Source: Thuidium tamariscinum (taxonomy: Eukaryota > Streptophyta > Bryopsida > Hypnales > Thuidiaceae). From it: a stretch of 64,000 nt of DNA. Shown piece by piece: positions 1 through 10,444 of the stretch. The first letter of the stretch is position 1, and the number at the start of each line of letters is the position of its first letter. The notes below the pieces were generated by a model that was not told where the DNA came from, did not search any database, and saw nothing but the letters and a program-made list of their open reading frames with translations. The translations under genes and the position numbers were made by a program. The stretch covers positions 558,001-622,000 of the forward strand of contig OX344750.2 in the NCBI GenBank assembly GCA_947034885.2, in the 5' to 3' direction.

Positions 1-397
1 TGGCACCCTTGAATGAAAACCTTCATGGTTTATGGAGTCCAAAATGGATGCCAATCGATGTTCATTTACCAAGACGATGAGTAAACCCTATGATTGTCCA
101 TGACAGGTCTTTGAATTATTGTTTGAAGTTTGTGTCTGTTGCATGAAAACCTCTAGGAATTCCCTTGACATCTATGTCCATAGCTATTGCTATTTTAATA
201 GTACTGGAGATTTTGAATCTGCATTTAGGTGCCAATTGTCCAATTGCACTATTTAGCTTTAGTTTCAAAATCAGGTTATCCGCTTGAATTAACTATGCAA
301 AGGGAAATAAGAGGTTTGCATCCACAGTCAAGTCATTTACCCGTGGAATTTTGTAATATTGCAGTCATTCATTGGTGGCTTCACTCATTGGTGGCTT

Positions 398-575
398 CAG
401 TCATTTTCTAGTGGACTGAGAGTAGTGCAAGACATTTATCAGTTAGTTCCCAGTGGACTGAGAGTAGCTCAAGACATGAATAAGTCATTTTCTAGTGGAC
501 TGAGAGTACCGCAAGACATTTATCAGTCATTTCCCATTGGATTGAGAGTAGCTGAAGACATTTATCAGTCATTTG
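398..575 (+). repeat. 42-bp tandem repeat, four full units plus a partial
   Basis: Units start at 398, 440, 482 and 524, with a partial one from 566. The shared core is GTGGACTGAGAGTA followed by AAGACAT. The array lies directly upstream of the CACTA I transposase and is best read as a subterminal repeat block of that element. Positions 1-397 hold no feature I can recognise. Confidence 0.8.
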
Positions 576-680
576 ATGTACTGAAGGTCTTTCCTGGACG
601 CAAGAGCCTTGTTTTCAGGACCCTAAGCTCTAGAAGGTAGCGTAATACAAGAATAGATTTATTTTCTTATCTCCAACGAG

Positions 681-2441
681 ATGATACCCGCCAGACTCCC
701 ACTTACTGATGGTCATAGGCAACGGCTAAGAGATGATCGCCTGTGGACGAGAGAGTTGCAGAGGGCCACGGAGTTCAATGTAAGAAAATTACATTGCCTA
801 TGCACCAACTGTCGAGGGAGGAAGAAGTTGTTGATACGTAACATGCGTGAGCACCTAATCCAGAATGGGAGGCATCCAGATTGTAGGATGTGGAGGGGCT
901 CGGGTGTAAGAGACTCATCGGATGAGGAGTGGGAGCAATAGTTTTGGGGACCGGGAGAACAGGAACCACTTGATTTTGACGCCACAGCTGATACTCGTGG
1001 GATGGTCGACCAAGCTCTACGACCCAATGCAGATCCTATATTTGCAGCGGAGCGAGTTTAAGAAGAAGTCTCCGCCGCTTTTGCTACAGCGGATTCTATC
1101 CATGAAGAGTTCCAAGATGGGGATAGTGGCGACGCTGCAGAGGAGGTTGAATGTCGGGATGAGCAACCTCATGACGTGGACAGAGACGGTGGTCACGGTG
1201 ACCCCAATTTCGACGCTAGGATGCTGGAAGACTCTTTGGAATCCTTGTACGATGGTGCTCGCAGTAGCAAGCTTGCAACAACAGTATTACTGATGAACTT
1301 GTGCACAGTGCATGGCGTTAGCAACCAGTGTGCCAATGAACTTTTTAGCATCTTGCATTCTCATGTCCTACCATTGAACAACACGTTGCCTGGAACCCAC
1401 CATACAGCTAAGTCCCTTACAGGGAAGTTGGGTTTGACATACAATACAATCCATGCTTGTGAGCGCGGGTGTGTCCTTTTCCGTGGACCCCATGAGAATG
1501 CGCTACGTTGCCCTAAGTGTGGTGGTCGTAGATACAGAGATGAGGATCGTCATTGTTTCCCACTGAAGGTGCTCCGTCACTTTCCGATCATTCCACGACT
1601 GCAAAGAATCTTCATGAGTCCCAAGATATCGAAATTGATGGTGTGGCATGCAGAAAACAGAAGCAACCGAGAGGGAGGGGATGGCCTAGTCAGACACCCT
1701 TGTGACTCTAAAGCGTGGCACCACTTTGAGGAGAACGTGGATCCATCTTTTGCAACTGATGCCCGCAATGTTCACTTTGCCTTGGCTGCTGATGGAATCA
1801 ATCCTTACAAGCAAAACCAGTCTTCATGGTCGACGTGGCCCATAGTCTTATTGAATTACAACTTACTTCCATGGTTGAGTACAAAGAAGTTTTTTATTAT
1901 GTTGGCTCTCTTGATTCCAGGGAGGGAATCCGTTACCGCTGAGTTGTTTGACGTGTACTTAGAGCCTCTTGTAGAGGAATTGCTGGAGTTATGGGCTGGG
2001 ATCCCAACACACGATGTTTCAAAAAATGTAGGGTCAAGGGATTTCCAATTGCGCGCCATGTTGCTATGGACTATCCATGACTTCCCTGGTTACGGCACCG
2101 TAGGAGGTTTCGCCCATCAAGGCTATGCAGTATGCCCATGGTGTGGCGAGGATTTAGGCGCTGAGCATTCTACAGAGTTGGGTAAGCAAACCTATGGCGG
2201 TACTCGGCATTGGCTCCCCTTTGATCATCCCTACAGGTCACAAGAGATGAAGGACCATTTCAACGGGAAAATGGAAAACCGCCCTAAACCACGCACAGTC
2301 ACAGTGGAGGAGCAAATACGGCATGCATTAGAGTGTGAGGCGTGGAAAGCAACTGGAAACAGGGACGGAGCCCCAGGGGACCCATCCAAAATTTATGGCC
2401 TTAAACGATTGAGCATTCTATTTCGCTTGCCGTATTGGAAG
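681..2441 (+). pseudogene. CACTA I transposase exon 1 (TNP2 domain)
   Basis: The frame from the ATG at 681 carries an N-terminal basic, cysteine-containing segment (CLCTNCRGRKK), an acidic linker, and then the TNP2 transposase core from about 1260 to 2440. Core signatures include CPKCGGRRY, FPIIPRLQR, DGINPYKQ, WSTWPIVLLNYNLLPW, and DFPGYG followed by CPWCGED. The same frame continues through an in-frame TAG (939-941) and TAA (1059-1061), so this copy is a pseudogene; the longest uninterrupted stretch is 1176-2543. A clear splice donor follows TATTGGAAG at 2441/2442 (GTAAGT), matching the family's usual exon end after PYWK. The TNP2 protein catalyses cut-and-paste transposition in the nucleus. 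A paralogous but well diverged gene is in CACTA II at 35464-40124. Confidence 0.88.
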
Positions 2442-2647
2442 GTAAGTGTCAATGTTGAGTCACACAGTAATGAAAAAGAACTTGTATGCGACTTGAAGGT
2501 AACTTCTGAGCCAACGTCTAGAAACCCTGAAGTCATTTCGTAGTAAGAGTTATTTTTAAGTCTTACTCTATGACTTTTCTGTGAGTACTATATGACTCCG
2601 AAGCCCGAATTGATGTACTGATCCCGTATGTCGTGTGTTGTTTGCAG

Positions 2648-3987
2648 GCCCTTCTTATCCGGTACACCCTGGATCTCATGCACTATGAGATGAACCTATC
2701 CAAGAACTTCCTTAAAACCATAACAGGGAAGAAAGACACTGTAAAGGTTAGAAGAGATTTGCAGAGGCGGAATGTGAGGCCACACTTGTGGCTGACGCCG
2801 CATCCACGAAGAGCAGGCAAGATGGTCAAGCCTCGTGCATCGTATGTGTTGACAGATGATGAGTGGGTGCAAGCACTCTAATAGGAGCCACATGTAGACG
2901 TTACCAAGGTGCTTATGGAGGTCCTTATTAGAATATTCCATTCACAAATTGTTGCTTATTCATCTAAAATAGTTTTTAAATCATTCATAGTGGATTTATA
3001 TTGGAATACACTACCAAACATTGTTACTAATTCATCCAAAATAGTCTTTAAATCATCTATGATGGGTTGCTTATTCATCCTATTAAGTAGTGGTGATGAC
3101 TACAATAGAGTCCTTTTAACACTTAGAAATTTAAAATAACTATTTTTTATTTGTATCATATCAACTAGATATAACTTAAGAACAATTCACTACTATTTTT
3201 TTTAATATTTCAAGTCACATTCAAGAATTATGATAAAGATTCTCCAAAAATAGGAGTGGTGACGGCCAAGTTGGCTCCTATTAGGATGCTTCTACCCGAG
3301 TTTGAGAAGTTTGCCAAGTGTATTGAGTCATTAAAAACTCCCAGTGGATATTCATCTGACCTCGGCAAGTGCATTCGTAAGAAGAACTTCGGAGGGTTGA
3401 AGTCCCATGATTATCATGTGCTAATGCAACAAGTGATGCCGCTAGCCCTCCGTGGGCTCATGCAACGTGGACCTCGCATGGCTATAATGAGGATGTGCAA
3501 GGTCTTCCGTCGATTGTACACAAAGGTTTATAACCCCGTAGATTTTCCCTCGCTTAAGGCTAACGTGGCTGAAAGCATGGCGTTGTTGGAGATTGAATTC
3601 CCACCATCCTTTTTTGATATCATGACGCATCTTCCCTATCATCTTGCAAAAGAGCTTGATTTGTGTGGACTAGTTAATGCAAGGTGGATGTATCCAGTAG
3701 AGCGGTACATGAAAGTTTTGAAGAACCATGTCCGTAACATGGCACGACTTGAGGCATGTATGGCAGAGGGCTGTCTGAAAGACGAGTGCATTGGATTCAT
3801 CACGGAGTACTTGCAAAGATTTGAGGGCACTTCTCGACGTGTATGGGACGAAGACGAAGAATATGGTGATGCTGAGGAGGTCCTCCAAGGGGCAGGGAAG
3901 CCATATGTGATGACTCCCGAACTTCGGGACATAGCCCACCAGTATGTGCTCTCCAATGCGTCTACAATGGAGGATTTGGTAGCGTAA
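2648..3987 (+). pseudogene. CACTA I transposase, middle exons (DUF4218)
   Basis: A splice acceptor (TTTGCAG at 2641-2647) opens an exon reading LLIRYTLDLMHYEMNLSKN, the block that follows TNP2 in plant CACTA transposases. The frame stops near 2881, and about 360 bp of AT-rich DNA intervene before coding resumes near 3256. That second part is DUF4218: HDYHVLMQQVMPLALRG, then IEFPPSFFDIMTHLPYHLAKEL, then WMYPVERYMKVLKNHVRN, ending with a possible donor or stop near 3987. It lines up with 37736-38972 in CACTA II. DUF4218 is a conserved C-terminal part of these transposases with no assigned catalytic role. Confidence 0.82.
2895..3250. other. AT-rich segment interrupting the CACTA I coding region
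   Basis: About 350 bp of AT-rich DNA separate WVQAL (2881) from the DUF4218 block. It contains an imperfect internal repeat of about 70 bp: TTATTCATCTAAAATAG near 2957 and TAATTCATCCAAAATAG near 3029. In CACTA II the two protein parts are continuous, so this is either a gained intron or an inserted small element. I see no clean terminal repeats. Confidence 0.5.
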
Positions 3988-4317
3988 GTTCGTTCGTAAC
4001 CCCTCAATGTATCATGAGTTTACACTTGACAAAGTAGTTCACAACTGAGAATACTATAGTATTCATGGATTCGTAGCTTGTAGTCACTTTTCAGTAGTGT
4101 AGAAGATGCCATTAAGTCATGAGCGAGTTGTATCCCGAATGAGTAACTACAGAATGACTTACTCATTACTAAGCAAAGAAAAGTACGAGTTGCAGTAGTG
4201 TATTCAGTGTCCTTTGTCACTTAGGTACAAAGAGAAGGACATATCTTTCCTTTTCAAAATGATATTCATCAACAATGACGCATGTTTATCATAATTTTGT
4301 GGTGCATGCGCTTGCAG

Positions 4318-5035
4318 GAAGTGGACAATAGAATTAGAGGCGAATCCAAGTACTCCCGCATTGGTGGAATGGATCCAACGGACAGTGCAAGATTCGGAGA
4401 TGGATCTGGGTAACCCAGAGTCAATGAACATGTTTCTTTTGAGCAAGAAGCCAACTCAAAGAGCCACTCGCTATGCACGCATGATTGCTTTTGGGAACCA
4501 CTTCCGAGTGGAAGACGATAGTACCATGCACTTGGTGACCTACAACAATGGCGTGGCTTCCGTTTTTTGGCAGCCCTCAGGAGTACCTGAGGAATCAAAT
4601 ATAAACTACGTAGGAGTCTTGAAGGATATACTTGAGTTGGACTATGGTGCACTGACAACAAAGATCATTTTATTGCAATGCGAGTGGCTGAAAACACAAG
4701 ATACTCGGGGTAATCAAACATACACTAGAGACGAATCGGGCTTCCTTGTGGTGAACTTTCGTCACACGCTGCCTCGCATGGCTAAGCCATTCATTTTCCC
4801 AAGCCAGGCCACCCAAGTATTCTTCTCTGATGTCACAGGTAGACCTGGTTGGAAAGTCGTGTTGCATAAAGAAGCTAGGGCAAGATGAGAAGTTGCAGAG
4901 ACAGTAGACGCATTCATCAGCACAATTGTGGAGAGCAGCGGATTGCAAGCTCCTTTGAGGATGCCAAATCCTCCCACTATAGCAAATTTAGTAGGAGCCA
5001 TAGAGCTTTCAGAGCAAGAAAACTTATTAGCTTAG
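4318..5035 (+). pseudogene. CACTA I transposase, last exon (DUF4216)
   Basis: After the acceptor GCTTGCAG (4311-4318), the frame reads KWTIELEANPSTPALVEW and then the DUF4216 block: NYVGVLKDILELDY, IILLQCEWL and FIFPSQATQVFFSDV, followed by GWKVV. DUF4216 is the usual C-terminal block of plant CACTA transposases. An in-frame TGA at 4886-4888 replaces an expected sense codon; the frame then runs on through EVAETVDAFI to a TAG at 5033-5035. The equivalent in CACTA II is 39639-40124. Confidence 0.82.
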
Positions 5036-5957
5036 GAAGGCTACTAATGAACCCCCTCTTCCATTTTTACAATCATTGTTCAGTTTTGTTGAAGTCGTTA
5101 AATAGTCGCGACAGAGTTTCTTGCAGTCATGCTTCAGTGGGAATGTAGTTGTGACGTAGTCGCAATCTGTAAACAGTAGCCACCTCTGAAGTAGTGATTT
5201 GAACGCACTGAAGAAGTACAAGCGTGAGCCCAAAAAAATTGGCTACTAAGGTTCTATCGGGTTGCATTACTCTACAACTGTAAGGTCCAAGAAAGCCACG
5301 TCAAAGCCATACTATCTACAAAGCGATGTTCAATTTTTTTTTGGACCATGGATGCCAAGAAGCCCACCCTTTTCATTTCAGAAAAAACTTATGCAATGAA
5401 TCCCCAGGGGCAGCGCTACCAAACACTGTGCAAGTGAGCCAATTGTGCATCCTCAGTCGCTAACCGGTGAACCCTTAACACGGGTCCCTTTCTTGCAATG
5501 CTACTAGGTGAGTCACTCACCTAGTGCTGGAGACCGCAGTCACATCTGAGTAGCGCCGGAGTGACTGTTTTCTACGTCCACGCGCTGCCCTGCCCGTTCA
5601 CTGCTCGCAAAATGCGGACCCACCTTCAAATTTGCGTAAAGTCATTTATAAGTCACTATGTAGTACATCTGAGTCGTATTTAATAACTGACAACTACTCC
5701 AGAATGACTCAGTGATCCACGTCAGATGTGCTCTTGTCCCTGCGCTCCTCAGAACGACAGTTTGGACAGAAAAACGTCAACTAAAATGTGCGTCCGTCAT
5801 GCCTTCATCCGGAAGTCGCAATAACGACTTAGAAATGACTGGGACCTTTCAAATCCCCTTGGTGTGGTGCAATTACAGAGGCTGTAGTCACGCTACAGTC
5901 AAACTGGACATTGAGTGATTCTTCTACAGTCATTTATACCCCTCTTTTTTTGTAGTG
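5036..5957. other. CACTA I 3' subterminal region and right terminus
   Basis: This stretch has no gene. It is dense in words such as AGTCATTT, GTCACT and TGACT in both orientations and ends in the CACTACAAA terminus at 5957. In this family, such regions are where the element-encoded proteins bind. Confidence 0.65.
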
Positions 5958-5977
5958 TACGTAGGTTAAACTGAAAC

Positions 5978-6290
5978 CAAGACAAATACGTAGAGTAGAA
6001 TAAAGCAAAGACAAATACGTAGAGTAGGCCAAATACCAAAACGTAGAAGAATACAAATACGTTGAGATGGGGTAGAAAATGCCATGCATAGGGTAGAGTC
6101 AACTAAAGGCAACACATGGGGGTAAAATAGGAGGAATAGCCCCCTAGATTGGGTAGAAGGAAGCAAGTAGAAGTAGGACAAGAGAACGAAACGCATAAAG
6201 TAAAGAAGTAATTAGAAGTAGGACAAGAGAACGAAACACATAAAGCAAGGGAGTAATTAGAGGTAGGGCAAGAGAACGAAACAAGTATAC
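5978..6290 (+). repeat. Short tandem repeats (ATACGTAGAGTAG words, then 45-bp units)
   Basis: GACAAATACGTAGAGTAG occurs near 5980 and 6011, with a diverged copy near 6053. A 45-bp unit containing TAGAAGTAGGACAAGAGAAC begins at 6168, 6213 and 6258. The block starts 20 bp outside the CACTA I terminus. It could be a subterminal repeat of yet another element or a local satellite. The rest of 6291-6541 shows nothing I recognise. Confidence 0.75.
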
Positions 6291-6541
6291 ACCTAGGATA
6301 GTTAGGAATAACCAACTCATGCGTTAGGATAATTAGAATAGCAAAAGATCCATTGCTTGGAAGGCACAGTGGGTTTGACGCTTAGACATCCGTAGGAGTA
6401 GTTTTGTAAACAAGAGCCTGGTTGTGATCGCTTAATTCCAAGGGTGGGAATGAAGTGCCCAGATGATGGTGCGTCTGCCGGGAGTGGCACTTAGTATGGG
6501 CCATTCTTAGATAAACTGTATTTACATATAACAAGAATTAA

Positions 6542-7525
6542 TTGAAGGGAGAGGAGAACCGCTTATGTTTGGAGGCTTTCCAACTTGACTTCCTGGATCT
6601 GCCCTGGGAGCCGCCAAGGAAGCCATCCGTCAGTTCGTGGGTCGACCCCTTTAGTTGCAAGGTGTTATCGATCACCGACTTGCTGCGAGGGCCAGTAGAG
6701 TTGGGAGTATCCTTCGAGTATTGGAACGGGCTAGCACAACAATATTTGATCTCTCCAAATCGGCACACCCCTTCCATTGCACATTCCATTCAAGGAGGGG
6801 GGTTTGGAGTAGACATCACTGAGATCGCTAGGTGCTTAGCCTCTTACTGGGAGGTAGCAGTCGCCACGTGGCACTTCGAAAGCGCATACACGAAGGCGTG
6901 TTTCGAGGCGGGGTACCCATCCTTCGAGACCTTCGAGCCCCTGCTAGAGTTGCCCTTCATAGGCATTCGATACGAGGCCCTGATGCCTCTTAGTGACGAT
7001 TCAAGCACCCAATACCGATTTGGTGACCCTTCCTTAGACCTCGACCGGTTCGTCGAGAATCCATACTTACAACCGGATGATTTTCGGTGTGGGCACCTCA
7101 GCACTGGGCCATTGATGTTGGACGGCTGCCACGGGATATCATTGCGACTGGTCCCGGCTACGTTGAGCACGGCCCACCAAATCCAGTACATCACGGAGTA
7201 CGCCGCTGCATGCGAAGGTTGTCAAGACGCGGACGACTATCGTGCCTTGAATTACTACCTGCCCGGAGACGGCCAAGTACATCAGCCCCGCTACCATCCT
7301 TTGCATCACGAGTATCCTAGTCGGGGAAGGAGGAGCCGACCTAATCGACTCAAGGACGCTATGTTCTTCACCAACGTAGAGACTTGGCCTCAGTACGCAA
7401 AGGCTATCTCCACCATCGAGCTGGTACAGGCCTCCTACTTCTACGAAGTGCGCCCTACTACAGCGGAGATTGTGACTACTTTGATCTGCACCGTCCACGT
7501 GATAGCGCCATTAGAGGGCCAGTAG
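6542..7525 (+). CDS. Hypothetical protein, 327 codons, unknown function
   Basis: An open frame of 327 codons begins directly after a TAA (6539-6541), so its true start is either an internal ATG or an upstream exon joined by splicing; the first in-frame codon is TTG. The composition looks coding: balanced, with many aromatic residues (SFEYWNGLAQQYL, FHPLHHEYPSRGRR-like tail), and it ends at a TAG after VIAPLEGQ. I recognise no domain, catalytic motif, signal peptide or membrane segment. It lies between the CACTA I terminus and an ACCGGA element fragment, so it may be a host exon or part of an unrecognised element. A possible further exon follows an AG at about 7620 (MPPKVFETLQLQ). Confidence 0.45.
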   Translation: MKGEENRLCLEAFQLDFLDLPWEPPRKPSVSSWVDPFSCKVLSITDLLRGPVELGVSFEYWNGLAQQYLISPNRHTPSIAHSIQGGGFGVDITEIARCLASYWEVAVATWHFESAYTKACFEAGYPSFETFEPLLELPFIGIRYEALMPLSDDSSTQYRFGDPSLDLDRFVENPYLQPDDFRCGHLSTGPLMLDGCHGISLRLVPATLSTAHQIQYITEYAAACEGCQDADDYRALNYYLPGDGQVHQPRYHPLHHEYPSRGRRSRPNRLKDAMFFTNVETWPQYAKAISTIELVQASYFYEVRPTTAEIVTTLICTVHVIAPLEGQ

Positions 7526-7927
7526 CTAGTTTTACTAGTCTAGTTGACTCTTGTGTTCATTTTTTCTATACCTATATTGCACACTTCTTTTATTGGCCTA
7601 TATAGTGGCATACCAAGAACAGATGCCACCTAAAGTCTTTGAGACACTCCAACTCCAGTAGGGTGTTGCGGCCCGAAGGGGATAGGGGGGAGTTCCTCCC
7701 GCCTTGCTCCGCCAAGTTCACCTACGTCATCAACATACGAAGAAGTCGGTTCCCCTTGTTCCTTTGAAGGAGTTAGCTCGCCAGAGTCTTCGGAGCACAT
7801 CAGCTCCCCAGAGGCGACTTGTCGGTCTTGTGTGGCGATGGGACTGCTACGGGACTTCCGTTGGGTTTCTACACTATAGGCCTGTTTCGACGAATGGCTG
7901 GAGGACGACGAGATTGACGTCCTACTT
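7526..7927 (+). other. Possible 3' exon or flank of the unknown gene
   Basis: In one plus frame from about 7670 to 7876 the sequence gives a Ser/Pro/Glu-rich peptide (STYEEVGSPCSFEGVSSPES). The minus strand also has an open frame of similar composition (7947-7630). Neither matches a family I know. The segment ends where homology to the ACCGGA element starts (TGTGGCAACC at 7928). Confidence 0.3.
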
Positions 7928-8484
7928 TGTGGCAACCTAGAATTCACCCGGGTAGGTTCTTAAACAAAATATGGGAAAAAGGGATCCATTCAATCCCCAA
8001 TTTTTTTGTTGTTTTCTTAGTTTGACACACAATTAGGACCAAGACCGGAAACCGGAAAACTGCAGACCGGAAACAAAAAACTACGTTAAGGGACAGAGTA
8101 AGGAAACCCGGATCCAGCCCACCTAGCGACCGAGACCGGATAGGCAATGAGTGGCTACCGAGCCTAGGGATCGTCGAGAACTCTTCCACGTGACCAGACT
8201 AGTTTAAACCTAACGGTCAGTAATTAATGCTGGGGGAAAAGTATAAGACCAGGAGGGCAGGGCCAGGTCTTGCCACTTTCTTGCACACAAATCGAGAAAG
8301 GGTTTGACTTCCGGCAAGAGAGAAAGCGTATTCGGTCTACAGAGAGAAAAAAGGGATAGGAGGTCTGTCAATCCGGTCTGGCGCAGACTTGAGTGAGTAA
8401 CACGGTACCTGCTGAGAGATTCTTGAATGCGGAGGGTTCAGTCAAGTTGGACTGCACCTAGTTAGTGCAAGCGAAGAGCGAGCG

Positions 8485-8922
8485 ATGGCAAGTGAGGTAC
8501 ATGAAGGGCTGATTCTAGCCTTCTGGAATGTCAATCCGGTCGTGCCTACGGATGCACAAGATAAGCTGGAGTTGGAGGAAGACCTCAGGCAGATGGACTG
8601 CGAGGGGTTTATAGCTCGTCCATGGAATCTGAAGGACGAGGAGATGGTGGAAGAGTTGCTGAGCGGCCAGACCAACAAATGGAAGGGGATGGTCCAGGCG
8701 CTGCCAAGGGAGTGGAACGCGGCGATGTGGCGCAAGGTGTATGCGTTTGAACAAGGCGGAGATGCGACGGCCACCCAGACGGACAAGTTCCACCAGGGTA
8801 AGTTCCGGAGACCCACCAACTCCAAGGATGGATTCACGGTGGCGGAATGCACTTCGGAGAGACACAGGAGGTTACTTCAGTTCATGATGGCGATCCTGAA
8901 CCCGGATAGGCCAAGTAGGATT
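8485..8922 (+). pseudogene. N-terminal part of the ACCGGA-element protein
   Basis: The predicted peptide begins MASEVHEGLILAFWNVNPVV and is closely similar over about 145 residues to the start of the 698-residue protein at 48235-46139. The reading frame is cut by the insertion of a 99-bp MITE at 8923; related coding sequence continues on the far side to about 9149. No function can be assigned beyond membership of that element family. It is a relic of the intact copy. Confidence 0.7.
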
Positions 8923-9021
8923 TACTAGAAGAAAAGCCTAAAATTTTGTGTTTGTTTCAACACAACGCATCAAGTGAGTTGTGTTGAAACAAACACAAAA
9001 TTTCAGGCTTTTCTTCTAGTG
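8923..9021. mobile_element. CACTA-type MITE, 99 bp, with 3-bp target duplication
   Basis: This is a near-perfect hairpin. Arms of about 43 bp (outer part ACTAGAAGAAAAGCCT) differ at a single position and flank an 11-bp loop. The right terminus reads CACTAGAAG on the minus strand; the left has a T in place of the first C. The 3-bp sequence ATT occurs at 8920-8922 and 9022-9024. The uninterrupted relative at about 47795-47805 has a single copy of this site, which confirms insertion. The 3-bp duplication and CACTA terminus place it in the CACTA superfamily. Confidence 0.9.
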
Positions 9022-9151
9022 ATTACGGTCACCATAGCCAACACCATTTTTGGTGCGCTATCGGGTGACCGGAAGATAGATTGGGGATTAGTAATGCGGG
9101 ATTAGATGATCCGAATGGTGAATGGGATTGCCAGGAAGTCAAAACCCTCAA

Positions 9152-9508
9152 CACTATATTCATTAAAATGAGAGTATTCCATTGAAATGAAAGGTCTTGA
9201 ATACACTTTCCATCACCAGATAGACCCTGACAATTTGGTAGTTGAGTTGAACTCCAATCATCAATGTAGCCTATTCACGAGGATTATAGAGTGCACAAAG
9301 TCATTACCATTAACAAAAACTCTTGTATTTATAGTGAGCTGAGTAATTTCTATTTTTTTTCACATGACAATCTAATTTCGAGAAATTGCCGTGAAATGTA
9401 TATGTTTTTGTAATGAGTGTGATTCACTCACGTAATGTATACTATATGACGCCTAAATAATGCGATAATATGTTTCACTATTATTCAGCTTTACAATATA
9501 GACAGATA
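9152..9508. other. Non-coding end of the ParB/FCP1 unit
   Basis: About 350 bp of AT-rich DNA lie between the CACTATATT start and the last exon of the minus-strand gene. It includes the partly symmetric segment ATTCATTAAAATGAGAG near its start. No gene or known site is evident. Confidence 0.4.
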
Positions 9509-10144
9509 CTACATGTCCGATTGGTTCTTGATTGTCGCCACGGCCTTTAGAATCTCTGGCCCACGACTATAACCATTACGCAGTTTCTTATATTGTCGAA
9601 GCTCTTGTAGCTTTTGCAACTGTATGAACTTCCGATCCCATTCATCTTGCATTAGATGAATGTCTCGGCTTCGGGGATCCTCATTGTGTGACTTCGTCCT
9701 CCTTACACCCAGGACCCCTGGCCGAATATTTGGATGTAAGCTACTATGAGAACGCATAGAAATCTTCTTCTCCCTTGATTTCGTAGGTAGCGGACAATTT
9801 TGTTTCACCGTAGGTTCTTGGAGCTGGAATTGCTCATACAGCTTCCTCTGCGTTAGTTTCTCGGAACCGGAAGGTGACATCCGCGACGTAAAAGGATCCC
9901 TGGACCGAAGAGGAGAAGGAGAGCAGGACTTCAATAACAAAGCCGTCCGACTTGGCGGACTATCCACTACTCCATCGTCCACGGGCTTCACCGAAAAATC
10001 CATTGTGGAGTTGGCCGTGGCTGCGGAGCAAAGGAAGTTCCTAGTACTCAAGATTGCATTCTACCCGTATTCAAGAAAGGAGTCGATCGAAGCTGAGCAC
10101 GGAAGAGTGACTTCTTGGACCGCATGAACATTCGAAGGAACGGT
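9509..10144 (-). CDS. C-terminal exon following the FCP1-like domain
   Basis: A splice acceptor (TTTTCAG, minus strand, at 10145) opens a frame reading TVPSNVHAVQEVTLPCSAS. It continues in the same phase past a TAG at 10061-10063 into RTALLLKSCSPSPLRSRDPF and then a basic, glutamine-rich helical tail (WDRKFIQLQKLQELRQYKKL), ending in TAG at 9509. It looks like a disordered, basic C-terminal region with a short coiled segment, possibly nucleic-acid or protein binding. No known domain is visible. The in-frame TAG suggests the gene is decayed, or that this exon is used differently. Confidence 0.5.
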
Positions 10145-10371
10145 CTGAAAACAAAAAGATTACAAATAAAGCATCAAGGTTGATATACTGTTGGATGAAT
10201 GTACTACCTAAGAAAGAAACATAGATAAACAGTATAGACAGAAAAAAACAAAGAAAGGTCGAGCCGAGCTAAAGAGGAGTAAAACATATTGAAGCGAAAA
10301 CATATCACAATTTTATTTCGAAATAAGTCCGTACATATTGAGCCAAGGCAAATCCAAAATAATGTATACTA

Positions 10372-10393
10372 TTTAGGTCGGCTCGAGCTGAAA
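10372..10393. repeat. Palindromic motif in intron (diverged copy)
   Basis: TTTAGGTCGGCTCGAGCTGAAA is a diverged member of the palindrome family of TTTAGGTCGA plus its reverse complement. It lies in the intron between the phosphatase-like exon and the last exon. A weaker copy is near 10256-10275 (AAGGTCGAGCCGAGCTAAAG). Confidence 0.6.
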
Positions 10394-10444
10394 TGACCAC
10401 ATGACTCTAAGATTACTAGCGAAGATCCTATAAGTCCGTAGACC

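Larger units (their letters stand above)
1..5957 (+). mobile_element. CACTA I, En/Spm-type DNA transposon, right part
   Basis: This is an old CACTA element whose left end lies before the window. Its right end is at 5957, where the minus strand reads CACTACAAAAAAAGAGGGG, the expected CACTA-type terminus, followed by TAC as candidate 3-bp target duplication. It encodes a plus-strand TNP2-type transposase in several exons (681-5035). The non-coding ends are rich in AGTCATTT or AAATGACT words (398-575 and 4980-5950), which resemble the subterminal binding sites usual for this family. Several in-frame stops in the coding exons show that it is dead. The 5' terminus cannot be confirmed from this window. 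Confidence 0.8.
7928..9151 (+). mobile_element. ACCGGA-motif element, truncated copy
   Basis: From TGTGGCAACCTAG at 7928 this segment matches the minus strand of 48787-47680. It shares the roughly 550-bp leader with repeated AGACCGGA words, the start of the long reading frame, and the spacing between them. Homology ends at about 9149, where another unit starting CACTATATT begins. The copy is broken and lacks most of the coding region. I see no pair of long terminal repeats in either copy, so the class is undetermined; a relative of LTR elements is not excluded. Confidence 0.7.

Noticed and set aside
398-575. Possible CRISPR-like array
   Set aside because: The repeats are head to tail without unique spacers, and the context is the end of a plant CACTA element.
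7630-7947. Minus-strand Ser-rich frame as a gene
   Set aside because: Its start codon lies inside the ACCGGA element and the rest outside it, and the opposite strand gives a similar low-complexity peptide.
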